64,000 bases of DNA from Styela clava (taxonomy: Eukaryota > Chordata > Ascidiacea > Stolidobranchia > Styelidae). Numbering within the stretch: position 1 is the stretch's first letter; every line of letters starts with the position of its first letter. This document shows positions 49,201-60,976 of this stretch, one piece after another. The notes beneath the pieces were generated by a model. The model had not been told where the DNA came from, made no database searches, and saw only the letters and a list, made by a program, of their open reading frames with translations. The position numbers and the translations under genes were made by a program. The stretch covers positions 1,054,001 through 1,118,000 of the forward strand of contig NC_135257.1 of assembly GCF_964204865.1 (NCBI RefSeq). Direction: 5' to 3'.

Positions 49201-52200
49201 CAGATGTGGCAAAATCCTGTGGAAAGTCATGTAACATTTGTCAACAAAATGGTAAGTAAAATTAATTAGGCTTGCGCCTGGTTTTGCATTGCCTAACCAA
49301 AACTAAACTTCATCATTGATAACGTTAATTTCTGAATTTTTTTTTCAGCTGCTCTGAATGCTCTATGCAAAGACGAATCAGAATTATGTCAAACTTACGC
49401 CGCTCTGAGGTACTGCGAACAAGAACAAATCGCTTCAAGGTGCAGAAAATCATGCAATACTTGTCCCAAAGTCACATCCGACATCTGCACTGATAACACA
49501 CCCAGTTGTATAATATACAAAGCAACGAATTTGTGTAACAATACCGTCGTTTCAACACTCTGTCCGCTGTCATGCGGAACTTGTAATTGCAAAGATTCGA
49601 TGTCACAGTGCCCAATGCTTGTGTCTACTCTGAAGTGCACGACAAGTTTTGTTGCTCAACAATGCAAGCTCTCATGCGGAACATGCCCTGGAATGATAAA
49701 AGGTATGGATCATTCGAATACCAACCCCGTGTTTTCTAATTCTGAGATGGTTAAATGCAAAATAGGCTTTCCATAAGCCAATTCCAAATTTTACTATAAA
49801 ATTAACATTATAGTCGTGTTCCAGAGAAACCTTTTCAACTTTGTAGTATCCAATGTAATGATAATGTTATATATATATATATTTTTTGTTTTCAGCCGAT
49901 ACCTGCAAGGACAAGATAAGAGACTGCTCTTTGATTAAAAATTTGGGGCAATGCCAAATGCCACAATGGAGCTCAATGTGCGAAAAAACTTGTGAACTAT
50001 GTGGCGTAAAACGTAAGATGATATTTCATACATTGCATTGCAAAATGAGAAAATTATATAACTAAACAAATGCGCGAGTTTAATTTCACAATATTAAATT
50101 CTGTCTCATGCTTTTCAGAAAAATGTGAAGATTCGTTGAGCGGATGTTCAGCAGCTGCGACCATGGGACTTTGCAATACCGGTAACATTAACATGGTTTG
50201 TAGGAAATCTTGTCGAATTTGTACCCCGGTAATAGAACCTTTGTTCGACGAAGAAGAAGGAGAAACAGAAGAAGAAGAGTGGGATTTGGATGAAGCAACA
50301 CCAGGTAACTTCAACTTATTCTTAGCTAAATTTTGAGTGTGTGTTATACGCTGCAAACAACTCATCATTTTCGTTCAATTATCTCATATATATCTCTATC
50401 TTGTATTGTATAGTGGAAACTTTGATGTGTGAAGATGAAAATCAAAACTGTGAATCATTACGTGATCAAGGTTTGTGCTCACAGAAGAATATCCGTGATA
50501 CTTGCAATATGACTTGTCGAGTGTGCGTACCGGTCAACCCAGGAAAACTGAAAGGTAACACAAGTTGTTCGGATATTTATGTTTACCTAGATGTTTATTT
50601 ATTATTATAAATGTCTCACCTTTTTCACTTTTGCAGTTGATGATGAAGTATGCATTGATGGTACCGAGGAATGCAAACTTCTAACGCAAGGAGACAGTTG
50701 TTCGACAGACGAGAGAATTCGATTTCTGTGTGCGAAGTCATGCGATACTTGTGTTTCAGTTGTAGGAGAGAAGACATCAAGTAAGTCAACTTTTTGAAAC
50801 GTACCCCGACAATGAATAAAATCAGGACCGTGTTGACTGAATGATTCGGCGAAATTTTCATTTTCATCGTTACTTTCTATATTTAGTATATTATACAATA
50901 TGTTTTCATTTAGAATCTTCCGAATGTAGAGATACTATTGACTGTTCTGACAAATCAGACAAATGCGACGTGCCAGAGATCAAGAAAACCTGTAAAAAGA
51001 CTTGCGGTGTTTGTGACACCGAAGGTGCAAATCCCAATCCCGGCGAATACGGTATGAATCCTATCAATAATCAAACTCCTTATTATGCTAAACAAAGGAT
51101 TGAAACAAATTTACCATGTTTTATTACATTTCAGTTATCCCAACGCAATACGGCCAGTGCAGGGATCTAATGAAGGGCTGCTCAGAGACTAAATGCAAAA
51201 TAATTGGATACGAAAATTACATCAAGAAAATGTGCGCAAACACGTGCGGATTCTGTAATGTGATTCCAGGTAGATTGTTGACATTAAATGGTTATAATTA
51301 CTACCAAAAATGTAACACAACATTATTAAAAGAAATTAACCCCGTGTTAAAAACAGTTGTTCCAGATGAATACGGCGTATGGGGTAACTGGGGCAGTTGC
51401 ACTGTGTCCTGCGGCAGAGGCACCCGTAAACGAAATCGTGTTTGCAAAGAAGGTCAAATTTGCCGAGGAGACGGTCCTGCAGATTATGGAATTTGTGGAA
51501 AAGAAGATTGCGAGGGAACGGAAACATCAGGAAGTTAGTATTTGATAATAATATTATTGGCTCGGATATATTTTCTAACTCCTTCTAGTAATGTAATTTT
51601 TTTCTAGCAATGTAATTTATGAGCAACAAATATTTCTTCAAATTTTAATTCTTGACGCATCTTACAGGACGCGTGTGTAAAGATTACCGTGAAAAGTGTG
51701 CAGAATGGGCTTTAGTGAGCAGATGCAAAGATATAAGATATAAATTTCAGATGGCTGAGCAGTGCCGACTCTCGTGTGGACTGTGTGAACCAGGTTAGTC
51801 TTTACCTCTTGATTTGAAACAAGATTGTGGACGAAGTTGCATTCTCCTTTTGTAGAAAAACAATTTGTTCAAAACCCAAAAATCTTTACATTGTTTTTTA
51901 GAACAATTGGGTGAATGGTCGGAATGCAGTGTCCCTTGCGGTGGTGGTACAAGAACGCGAACCAGAGGCAATGGAGTGGACATTGAAAATTGTAACACGA
52001 ACATTTGTCAGTACGGTTGGGATCAATGGAGTCAATGGTCTCAATGTGACGTTACTTGCGGTAATGGCGAGAGCATGAGAACAAGAGAATGTTTGGGAGA
52101 AAACGAGGAAGAAATATGCGACGGTCCCTTCGAAGAAGTTATTACATGCAACTCACCCAGTGTTTGTCCCGATGTTGGCGAGTGGGGGCCGTGGGTGGAT

Positions 52201-53936
52201 GGCGCATGTGATACTACCTGTGGCGAGGGAATTTTGAAGAGGTAAGACACTTATTTAGTAATTCTATAACATGACTAAGATAATTGATAAGATATATTGA
52301 TTATGCCGGTATTTTATACATGCATTACAGTCACTGAAATTTAGCAATCTTCTTATATTTTAAGAGAGAGAATATGTCGCAATGGAGTTCCAGGCAAATG
52401 GGGATGTCCAGGAAAAGCTATCGTAACGGCGCTATGCTCAATGCCCGCTTGTCCAACATCCTGGTCACTGTGGTCATCGTGGAGTTCGTGCACAAAAACT
52501 TGTGGGTCCGGCTTGAAATCAAGAGAAAGAAAAAGAATTATTTATTGCAAAGAAAATGTGGATGGATGCCCTGATGAAGACGAGCAATTTGAAAGATGCA
52601 ACGAGCAAGAATGTAATCCAGCATCTTGGGGATCGTGGCAGCCGTGGACCTCCTGCACGGCTACGTGTGGTGGTGGAAGCGCACTTCGTCAAAGATTTTG
52701 CGAAAAAAAGGGTATGTATTAATAAACGATTGATAAGTATGCACCGAAGTTGTATAAAATATGCTTTGGACGCAAAAAATCTTGTTTTCATACAGATTTG
52801 TCTAAATATTTCTAGTTTAATATTTCAATATATATATATCCTCGTTTTCAGGTTTAAGAGTTCGGTATACAAGATGCAACGGAACTGCTCAGAACCGTTT
52901 TGAATCTGGGGAGTGCCATACACAACCATGTCCTGCTTGGGGATCGTGGACTGCCGCATCAGAATGCAGTGTAACTTGCGGCGTAGGCGTAAAAAAATAC
53001 TTGAGAGAATGTCTGCACGGAAACGTGGGCGTCGATGGATGCAGCGAAGGCGATGATGTCATGTATGAAACCTGTAAAAACGAAGATTGTAACGAAGGTT
53101 TGTCCATTTTCTCATCTATATTGCATTTCGCTGGCCTGATGTATGATTCAATAATTAATTTTAATATATTTCAGATTGTCAAGAAGCGTCTGTACCAATT
53201 AGTTATTTGAACACCACCGCATTCACGGAATCAGCGAACGATAACATGAACGGATGGGATGGTAGAAAATGGTGCTTACGTCCCGTTGCTGAAGATCAAT
53301 GGATTCAGGTAAATCGAATTTAATTTAAACTAAGACGCATTATAAACTTGGCTACTAAGAATTTTCAATGATTTATATTTTTATAACAATAATAACAATT
53401 TTTTTTGTTCTTCAAGGTGGATTTCGGTAAAAACATGGCGATCAGTGGAGTTGAAATGGAAGGGGTTGTTTATGAAAAGTACATGGTCGTGAAGTCATCG
53501 ATAATGACTTTCAACGTCAGCCACTCACCTGAACCTTCAAGATTTCAAAATTACTACGTCATTAGCAAACAGAACGCGACTGGACCAACAAAGATTAGAG
53601 CCAAAGTTACAAGGTAATTCACCAGTTTCATTTTCTATTATAAAGTTCAATTTATAAATAAATAGGTAAAATAAAGTACAATAATTTAATCTTCTATTCT
53701 AAAAACATTTATATTTTTATATATTAATTATTTTTATACAAAGTCAACATGAAATTATTATTCGCAGATCATGGAAACCAGTCTATGACAGGGTTTGGAG
53801 GATATCGACGAAACTGCCGACCGATTTCACTTGTTTTTACATCAAATTTTCTTATTGTACTTATCAAGAGAAACTAACGAAAGAAAAAAATAAAATGGAT
53901 GAAACTTCAGAAAACGGTTCAGGAGAAATGTTTTAA
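43217..53936 (+). CDS. Giant secreted multi-ShKT / thrombospondin type-1 protein, 27 exons
   Basis: Exons: 43217-43288, 43525-43696, 43888-44040, 44202-44360, 44556-46121, 46207-46368, 46452-46691, 46782-47009, 47099-47245, 47338-47805, 47895-48023, 48247-49251, 49349-49702, 49896-50012, 50119-50304, 50414-50554, 50637-50780, 50914-51051, 51135-51269, 51366-51533, 51668-51793, 51902-52241, 52365-52711, 52852-53097, 53175-53308, 53417-53613, 53768-53936. They sum to 2481 codons without a break. Signal peptide is in exon 1. Then come ShKT 1-2, a Thr/Ser-rich mucin-like stretch (about residues 133-700) with ShKT 3-5, ShKT 6-9, TSP1-ShKT-TSP1 in exon 10, ShKT 11, TSP1 then ShKT 12-18 in exon 12, ShKT 19-27, TSP1 (exon 20), ShKT 28, six TSP1 (exons 22-24), and a discoidin-like end (GWDGRKWCLRP, DQWIQVDFGK). 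Totals: 28 six-cysteine ShKT, 10 TSP1. No membrane segment; an extracellular matrix or mucus-type protein is inferred. Confidence 0.9.
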
Positions 53937-55921
53937 CTCTATTACTTTTCGTCTTTCTTCCGACATTTTTTGTTATTTTTTATGTAACATGTTATCTATA
54001 TTGTTATAATTAATGATATTGTACGACAACGCCAAACAGCCGTTTATTTTGAAATCTATATTTCTGATTTTTCCATTTTCTCACCGTGTAATTATAAAAC
54101 ATATCGCTATTCTTTGTATATATCACAAGTCTTAATCGTTTGAAGCAACAATTCTTTCATTCAACATTTTTCAACATCAAGTACTTTTAAATGAAATTCC
54201 CGTCCGCGTTACATTTTTCAAAGAAGAGTTTATACACGAATCAGAATTGCTCAAAATATGTAAATAATAAAATATTTTTTATTCTTGTACAGTTTTTTTA
54301 CCACTGTTTGTTACAAGATATTTTATCTCTGTGTATATTTTTTAATTAATGCAAAATACACATTAAATTTAAAAAGTGTTGTTCTGGTTATAACTAGGAT
54401 TGCCTCATGCGGAGTTGTTTGGGTTTGCGTTTGATAAAATGCGTGGTCCGACTCTAGTTTTATTAGTACTTGCGTTGAGTATTTAGAAAAAAAATTCTAA
54501 ATACTGTAATCTGCATACTTCTGCGGTCATCTGAAATCAGATATCTTGTTGTCTACACGACTGGCCGCATGTACATTTGCGATTGATCGATGAAAAAATC
54601 TCCAATGCAGCGTGGGAATACAACATAGTAAGAATGTTTTTTACATCAAAGATATAGATAGACTGCATTCAATGAGAAAAATATTATATAACTAATTTTG
54701 TCCAGGAACGAAAAGCTGAAAAACTCGGCAATATCACTAAATTATATCCTTCTAGATCGTTTTGGTGCCAAACAATGCCACTTTCGACTTGATATATTGT
54801 TGTTATTGATAATCTGTTTTATGAAGCCCATAACATCAGTGGTATTTTGCGTCATTAGGTGATGCGAAAAATATATATTATACTATTATATCATAAAATA
54901 TTTACGAATGAATTGAAATATATACCAATACAGTGGGATAGAATATATTAAGTAATTCATCTTGACTAACTCTGCCCACAGATTAAAACAAATTGTAAAT
55001 TATGTTCACGTTACTAAGCAGCTCTCCCAAAGTCAGTTCCAATTTCAGTTTTCTGGCATCACAAACTACTGTACTTTTCTGGCGGTTACATTGTTGCAAT
55101 GTAGTCAGATGCAAAATACTGTTCGCAATATCCGTTGGCGTGGCAACCTATTTTGCGTAGATAAGCATTCTAGATTCCTGGTTTGCAGACGAATAGAAAA
55201 ACTTGATGTGAGCTTAATTTTTTCTGTTTATTCGCATATAAAAGGCAGCCTCCGGGACCGTCTGTGAGCATTTGCACAGTTGAGATATTCTAACTCGCAA
55301 AATGTATCAATGGAATTTAAAACCAAAATCATATATCTAGTCATGTGATATATACGAGTTTCATCATCTTGGCTATTGCGTGGGAACATATAGCGTCATG
55401 CACGTATCAAAGCGGAAATATACAGAATTCAGACTATCTACTGTTTTAGATCGTTGACATGAAATAGGAAACGTTGTTGTGTAATACTATGAACGAATGC
55501 AGACCGTCTATAAGGTCAGTAGATTCGGACTTACAAGAATAATATTCTCCTAATTGTTATCTGCGAATTTGGCCGAGTTATCTGTCAGAAATATACAGAA
55601 ATAATTAGATTACGCACAGGTTAATCGCGAAGAATTTATTGCATAAGTAAACACAAGACAAGAAATAAATTTGCGTACAAGCATTTTCACCTCATTGGGT
55701 AAGTAGTAGTATTCTATCAAGCAAGGGCAATATATGGTGTTTGTAACTTACTAATCTGACAAAGTAACAGTGACAGTACAGCACAGCTATTTTCACACTG
55801 AATGACAATATTGTTATTGTATTTTACGTCATACCAGTTATGATACATAGCATACAGTTTTAGGAATACAGTATCTTGTTTTATTACTCACCCGTTTTTG
55901 TTACCTTTCTCGATTCTGGAC
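53937..55921. other. 3' UTR and spacer before the small cysteine-tail gene
   Basis: Apart from the poly(A) signal at 54266 I see no feature. A 101-codon open frame at 54962-55267 has no recognisable domain, and its composition does not look coding. The last 200 bases should be promoter and 5' UTR of the gene at 55922. Confidence 0.4.
54266..54271 (+). terminator. Candidate polyadenylation signal of the ShKT/TSP1 gene
   Basis: AATAAA lies 330 bases after the stop codon at 53936 and is followed by a T-rich stretch. No closer canonical hexamer was noticed. Confidence 0.45.
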
Positions 55922-56185
55922 ATGGCAGCCGAAGATACCGACAGTGTTAGAGTCATGGAACAAAGCAGAGTAATAACCGAAGATATAAAAACATTAGCAG
56001 ACGAATACAATGACGAAACCGAACGATTAATTGACAAAGGAGAAGGAAATGACGTCGAGCGTAAATTTGCGAAAATCGGATCCCCTCATGTCGAGACGAA
56101 GTCTGCTTCGTGCTGCAGTGGATATTGCCTACAATTTTGTTGCCCGTGCTGTTACAGTTCACAATCTCGATATGAAGAAATATAA
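55922..56185 (+). CDS. Small single-exon protein with cysteine-cluster C-terminus
   Basis: The ATG at 55922 has a good context (GACATGG); the open frame extends slightly upstream without another ATG. 87 residues. Residues 8-50 are charged and predicted helical (IKTLADEYNDETERLI). Residues 64-77 hold seven cysteines (CCSGYCLQFCCPCC), then YSSQSRYEEI. There is no hydrophobic transmembrane segment, so the cysteine cluster is a likely palmitoylation anchor. The helical part loosely resembles a truncated SNARE motif, but the zero-layer residue is not Gln or Arg in the alignments I tried. The CPCCY motif is shared with the R-SNARE-like gene at 62579, also intronless, which suggests relatedness. AATAAA lies 149 bases downstream. 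Function unknown. Confidence 0.6.
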   Translation: MAAEDTDSVRVMEQSRVITEDIKTLADEYNDETERLIDKGEGNDVERKFAKIGSPHVETKSASCCSGYCLQFCCPCCYSSQSRYEEI

Positions 56186-58768
56186 ACTTCAATTATGTCG
56201 TCACGAGTAATTTTCATCACCAGTGCTACGGGAATAGCCAATTGAACGTCGTGACACGTGATACAGCATTATGATTATTCATCTTCTATACGAAACTGAA
56301 CTTCATTATGGATACATTTCAATGCGTTATGATAATAAATTGTTTCTCTAGTATCAGCTATCTGCTACTCACAGAATATTATTATTATTATATAGGATTA
56401 TTATGAAAAATCATGCAAAGGAGTCATATTATCTTTAAAAGTGTTTATACTATATATGTCAAGATTGACAATATATTCGCCGCGCTTGTTTTTCAGAATC
56501 TTTCGTTAAAATGTAGTTCAATATCGCAAAAATCGTGCATTGGTCAAAACCAATTATCTACCTACCGCATTGTCAAATGATTGTGACGAAATTTTATCTG
56601 AAAAAATCAGTCGTGTGTCAGCAAATCGATTGATTTTGGAATGAAATCACAGCACGGGCATGTGACATTATTTTTGATGAAGATACCACGTATATTGCAT
56701 CTGACTGAAACGCTGAGCAATGTCTGGTCTTGTGATCGAATGAGCAATTGATTTCTTTGAACGTAATGATGCGCTAGATATTTTTGTCAAACAGGCAATA
56801 CATTGTGAATACTATATGAGCTATGAGTGCAATGCATTTACGTTGTGTCGAAGCATTTATGCATTATGTTATCGGATATATATATATTTTTTTTGAGAAT
56901 GATAGATGGGAATATCAAACTGGTTGAGGTAGCAAATGCACTTTATACAGCGAATTTTTAGTAAACCGCAAGTAACAGTTGATGTGATATTTGATACTGC
57001 TATCAGAAAGCTATATATGTAACTAGAGCCTCATAAATTTCGAATTTATATGATTGTTGCTTGTCAGCAAATTGGGAGCTGCTTGCAAATGGTGCCAAGG
57101 AAAGTGTCAGTAACGCATACATGAATACAAATTTGGGCAATACGTGACAGTATAGAATATATTCTGAGAGATCAAAGTTGCGACAACATTTGTACCGTGT
57201 AGTCGCAAGAACAAATATGAATTTTGTTATTCGCATGTAAAATCGTTATTAATATCAACCGAAAACGAGATATATATAATTTTCGCAATGATTACAGTTC
57301 AAAATTGTGAACAAAAACAATGTTCAAGAGTCATATATTAATTTCAGAAATAGGCATTTGGAAAAGAGGATCATCTAATATTGTTCTCAGACACAGCATT
57401 ACACCACAGAGACGATTGATTATTAAATTGTCCCGAACAATAATAGACAAATGCGATGGCTATGTTAAAAATAATTGGTTGGTCAGTAACTTAGCAATCT
57501 TAACTTGGTAAGGCCACACTATGAAGTATGAAGTTCAAATCACCACACCATTCTCAATTGATCTGTATTGAGTGTGAGTTTCAACTTGGAACAATATTAT
57601 CAGGTTGAGAAATGTCACTGTGTATTTTACCCTAATGCCAGACATTATCCTTCAATACAATAACACCTTTCCGGTTTGAAAGTCACGTAAGGAAGATTCT
57701 CAAATAAAAGTTGAAAGGTCACTGATAAAGAGCAGATCACCACTGGCGTGCAAAGAAACTATATGAAAGCATACATTCTTTAAAAATGTAATTGTATATA
57801 CTTAGATTCATTTAAACCAAATGGTTCACCCGTATAAATATCGAAAACTTACAGTCAAGGAACTTTGCCACAATTCTCTTAAAAGTATTTTAATAATGCT
57901 TAAATATCGATATACCATTTATTAACAGTTATAGAATCTACAGTTAGTAATCAGAACGGTTCCGGAGTCGAACTGATGATTGTACAGCTACAATTGGTAA
58001 AAATTTGAACAAAGCAAAACATTGATGAGATGTCAGCTGAAAAAGAAACTCCTATAGCATATAAATACGAAAGAATTTCAGAATCGGAGGTATTTATAAT
58101 AATATGCTAAGATAATGTCACACAGTTAAAGAGCAAAGAAATTCATTCCGCATAAATACTCGTAAACAACAGTACATATGAGTATTTCAGGCACACACTT
58201 ACCTCGAATACTTATTATAGAAAGAACATTTCTCGAATGTATACTTGAGTTATCACAAATCCCTTTTTCACTATTTGTAGCCAAAGGAACCATGGAAGAA
58301 TCCCTTCGTACAGAGAACGAACACACAAACTGGATCAAGTCGGAGCTTTACAAATGGGAAAACATCAAAGACATTATGGTTTATGTGTTGCCCATGCATC
58401 GAAACCCCGAAATACGACGAGGTCTGATGTATTCGCCATATCCAACACTGAAAATGAATCCATAATAGAAATTTCTATTGCAAAATTTAGGTGCAAAGAC
58501 ATACATTTTTGTTTTAGGTCATGACCTGACAAAAATTTGTGTTATATTATGATTTTAAATGGCAGTTACAGTAGCAATAAAATCGAACGTTTATCCTGCC
58601 GATTTAGTCCTAATGCCTAATGTTCTGGGGAGATAGACGTCACTTATGTTTGTTACTTGGACAAAGGTTGCTATTTAATATTTGTTGTGAAATGTATTAT
58701 AATGAAAAAATGGACTGTTTAAACGTACATATTTTTATATGAATCAGCTTGTAATAAAATTTCTTGTA
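56186..58768. other. Spacer with one weak small open frame
   Basis: Mostly non-coding. At 58292-58465 (+) an ATG opens a 57-codon frame (MEESLRTENEHTNW to TLKMNP) preceded by an acceptor-like CTATTTGTAG at 58271-58280. It could be a terminal exon or a small intronless gene, but I recognise no family and find no upstream partner exon. It is left uncalled. Confidence 0.3.
56335..56340 (+). terminator. Candidate polyadenylation signal
   Basis: AATAAA, 149 bases after the stop of the small cysteine-tail gene, followed by TTGTTTCTCT, a U/GU-rich element. It supports a real transcript ending here. Confidence 0.5.
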
Positions 58769-58983
58769 ATGTATGCCAGTGGGGGCCAACACGACGATCG
58801 CGATCGGCCGGTCGATCGCCACGTCTCAAATAGTCGCTCGCGTCTGATGTTGAGGGAATGTTAATAACATATCCCAAAAATTGACTTGAACCAGTTTCAT
58901 GTAGCGTCTGTTGTGTGTTTTAAATAGAGGAAGAATACAGTACTGTACATGCGCAAATTACGATATACACATACAGTCCTAAC

Positions 58984-59125
58984 GGATTCAAGAGTCTTGC
59001 TGCAGACTAACACAAATGTATTTCTGTAACTGAGTTGAACTATGTATGTCTGAGGGAGTCAACCTTAGTCAGACGAAACGTTACAGAAATCTATTTGTGT
59101 TAGTGTTCAGCAAGACTCTTGAATC
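58984..59125. repeat. Inverted repeat, 47-bp arms around a 49-bp loop
   Basis: The left arm 58984-59030 (GATTCAAGAGTCTTGCTG ... TTTCTGTAAC) pairs with the right arm 59080-59125 with only about five mismatches. A transcript would fold into a long hairpin. It lies in the left part of the 58777-60968 hAT element, outside the nested element. Confidence 0.8.
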
Positions 59126-59233
59126 ACTTGGGATAGTTATCTTCACTCTTGCTACAGCATCCTTGCATTTTATACATACAGATCCACCAGCGCAAAAGCA
59201 TAGAAGAAGAGAAGTAGTTAGTCTCGTAAAAAC

Positions 59234-60275
59234 TAGAGATGTACCGAGACCACTTTTGTCGCCGATACCGATACCAACTAAAAACACCGATACCGATATT
59301 ATGTAAATGTTACCTCAAGTGTGCAGACGGATTAAAACACTAGTCTATGAGCATTATTCTTATTCTTGCACATTATTTCAGTTTGAAAAGGGATATGATC
59401 GTAATTATATACTACTAAAGAAATTGATGTTTGGGATATGTTGCGTTGATTGATTTAGATGCATTGTGTACTGAAGCTAGTAATCTGGGTATTCAATTAG
59501 AAAACTCTATGACACTCGCGCTTGACGATAATCAGACAGAATTTGTAATCGTGCCAAAAAGTGCGCATGCTGTTAATAAAGACTTCTACTCTATTATTTA
59601 AAACTGGGAGCCTAGTTGCTCATATTTCCGTGCTTTCAGTTAACACCACAATTTATAGATATAAATAATGTAATGCTCAAGTCTCTCTTTTTTAGAGACA
59701 AGAAAATCACAATTTCATTTATATCACACATGCCTTATGACTGCTTTACAATAATAACATTATCAAAGCCTAATTTCTATGTTCCTGGATTTTAGAAAAG
59801 TGAATAGTATTTATGTGGGGGATTTCACAATGTATTCGGAATTTCAGTATCGAAAATATTTTTTAGAATGTATTCGAAATAGTCGATGGGCAAGGTTTTG
59901 TCCCAAAATCCACTAATATTCGATTGATATACTTCTTCATAATTACTATGTAATATTAAAAACGTCAATACAAAAATTTGGCAGTAAAAATAGCCAAATT
60001 AGTTGAGCGTTTTGCTGATAAATAACTAAGAACAGGTCAGAATCCCATTCCCGTTTCTACTCCAGAGGGCGTGGACGTGCATGGCTTATAGACATAGTCC
60101 ACGATTCCTCCAAGCAAAAAATAATTTAAACATCAGAATTCCAACTTATTTTTTTAAACATTTTGGATCATATCAAAAAGGTGAACATATTGCAAAATAT
60201 CGGTCTTCATTTGGCCGATAACGATACCAAAAAATTGGCCGATAACGATATACCCGATACATCGGTACATCTTTA
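59234..60275. mobile_element. 1.04-kb hAT-like element nested in another hAT element
   Basis: The left end TAGAGATGTACCGA and inverted right end TAAAGATGTACCGA match except at one position. The flanks GTAAAAAC (59226-59233) and GTAGAAAC (60276-60283) are an 8-bp target duplication with one mismatch. CCGATACCGATACC and GGCCGATAACGATA motifs repeat near the ends. It has no transposase. The solo end near 30750 belongs to the same family. Confidence 0.75.
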
Positions 60276-60976
60276 GTAGAAACCCAATCAATTACACATA
60301 CAGTATTTGAGTCTGGGCAAGCCCGATAGCGCATATTATTACGTAACAAATGAAAGTTTCACCGCTGCCAAGGTTTAGAAATGACCTTGCCGAATATCGT
60401 GTGGTTGAGTGACAAACGATCCTACAACAACTTCTGCAGCATGCAAAAGTTGTTGTCTCGCTAGTGTGATAAGTTTTGTTCGCAACGGTTATAGTTGCAT
60501 CAGAATGCCCATTTTTTTTCTAATTCCTAGCAAGCGAAGAATCGGACTTGGAGGAAATTGTAAACTAGATACTGAAGTTTGAGCAGTCATGTAACATTTA
60601 GGGTTTGAGAATATTTATTTTTCGCTGTTTGGATAATATGAATACTTGGCAAGGTTTATTGAGGAATTTTCAACTTTCGCATAAATCTTAAATAAATGAT
60701 GAAACACTTACTCCGGGTACAATCACATAATCAAATTAAATGGAACATAAAAAATACACATTTTGTTGGCGATATCTTTACAAATGCGTCCACAGAGCCG
60801 AGCTTATTGGCAGCGGTGGAATTTTTTATATGCGTATATATGTGCAGTTAGTTATCTGCATATTCATTACTCATTCGTTTTCGTGTATGACCTTATCACC
60901 GATCAGTCGATCGCGAGCTGTTTTAAAGATTTTAGTCGATTGCGGTCGAAGAAGGTTGGCCACTTCTGATGTATGC

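Larger units (their letters stand above)
58777..60968. mobile_element. 2.2-kb hAT element with perfect 8-bp target duplication
   Basis: The left end CAGTGGGGGCCAAC and inverted right end CAGAAGTGGCCAAC match closely. The flanking 8 bases ATGTATGC are identical at 58769-58776 and 60969-60976. GATCGCGATCGGCCGGTCGATCGC near the left and TCGATCGCGAG/TCGATTGCGGTCG near the right are typical hAT subterminal repeats. No transposase is recognisable. A second hAT-like element (59234-60275) and a foldback repeat (58984-59125) lie inside. Confidence 0.85.

Noticed and set aside
54962-55267. 101-codon plus-strand open frame
   Set aside because: It starts without an ATG, has no domain and shows no splice context. 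It lies in otherwise non-coding DNA.
55922-56185. Calling the 87-residue protein a SNAP-25-type SNARE
   Set aside because: Spacing of hydrophobic positions fits only loosely and the zero-layer Gln is not found, so it is reported as a cysteine-tail protein of unknown function.
58178-58465. Open frame with a possible 57-residue product from ATG 58292
   Set aside because: An acceptor-like site precedes it, but no upstream exon or homologous family could be named. Mentioned in the spacer entry only.
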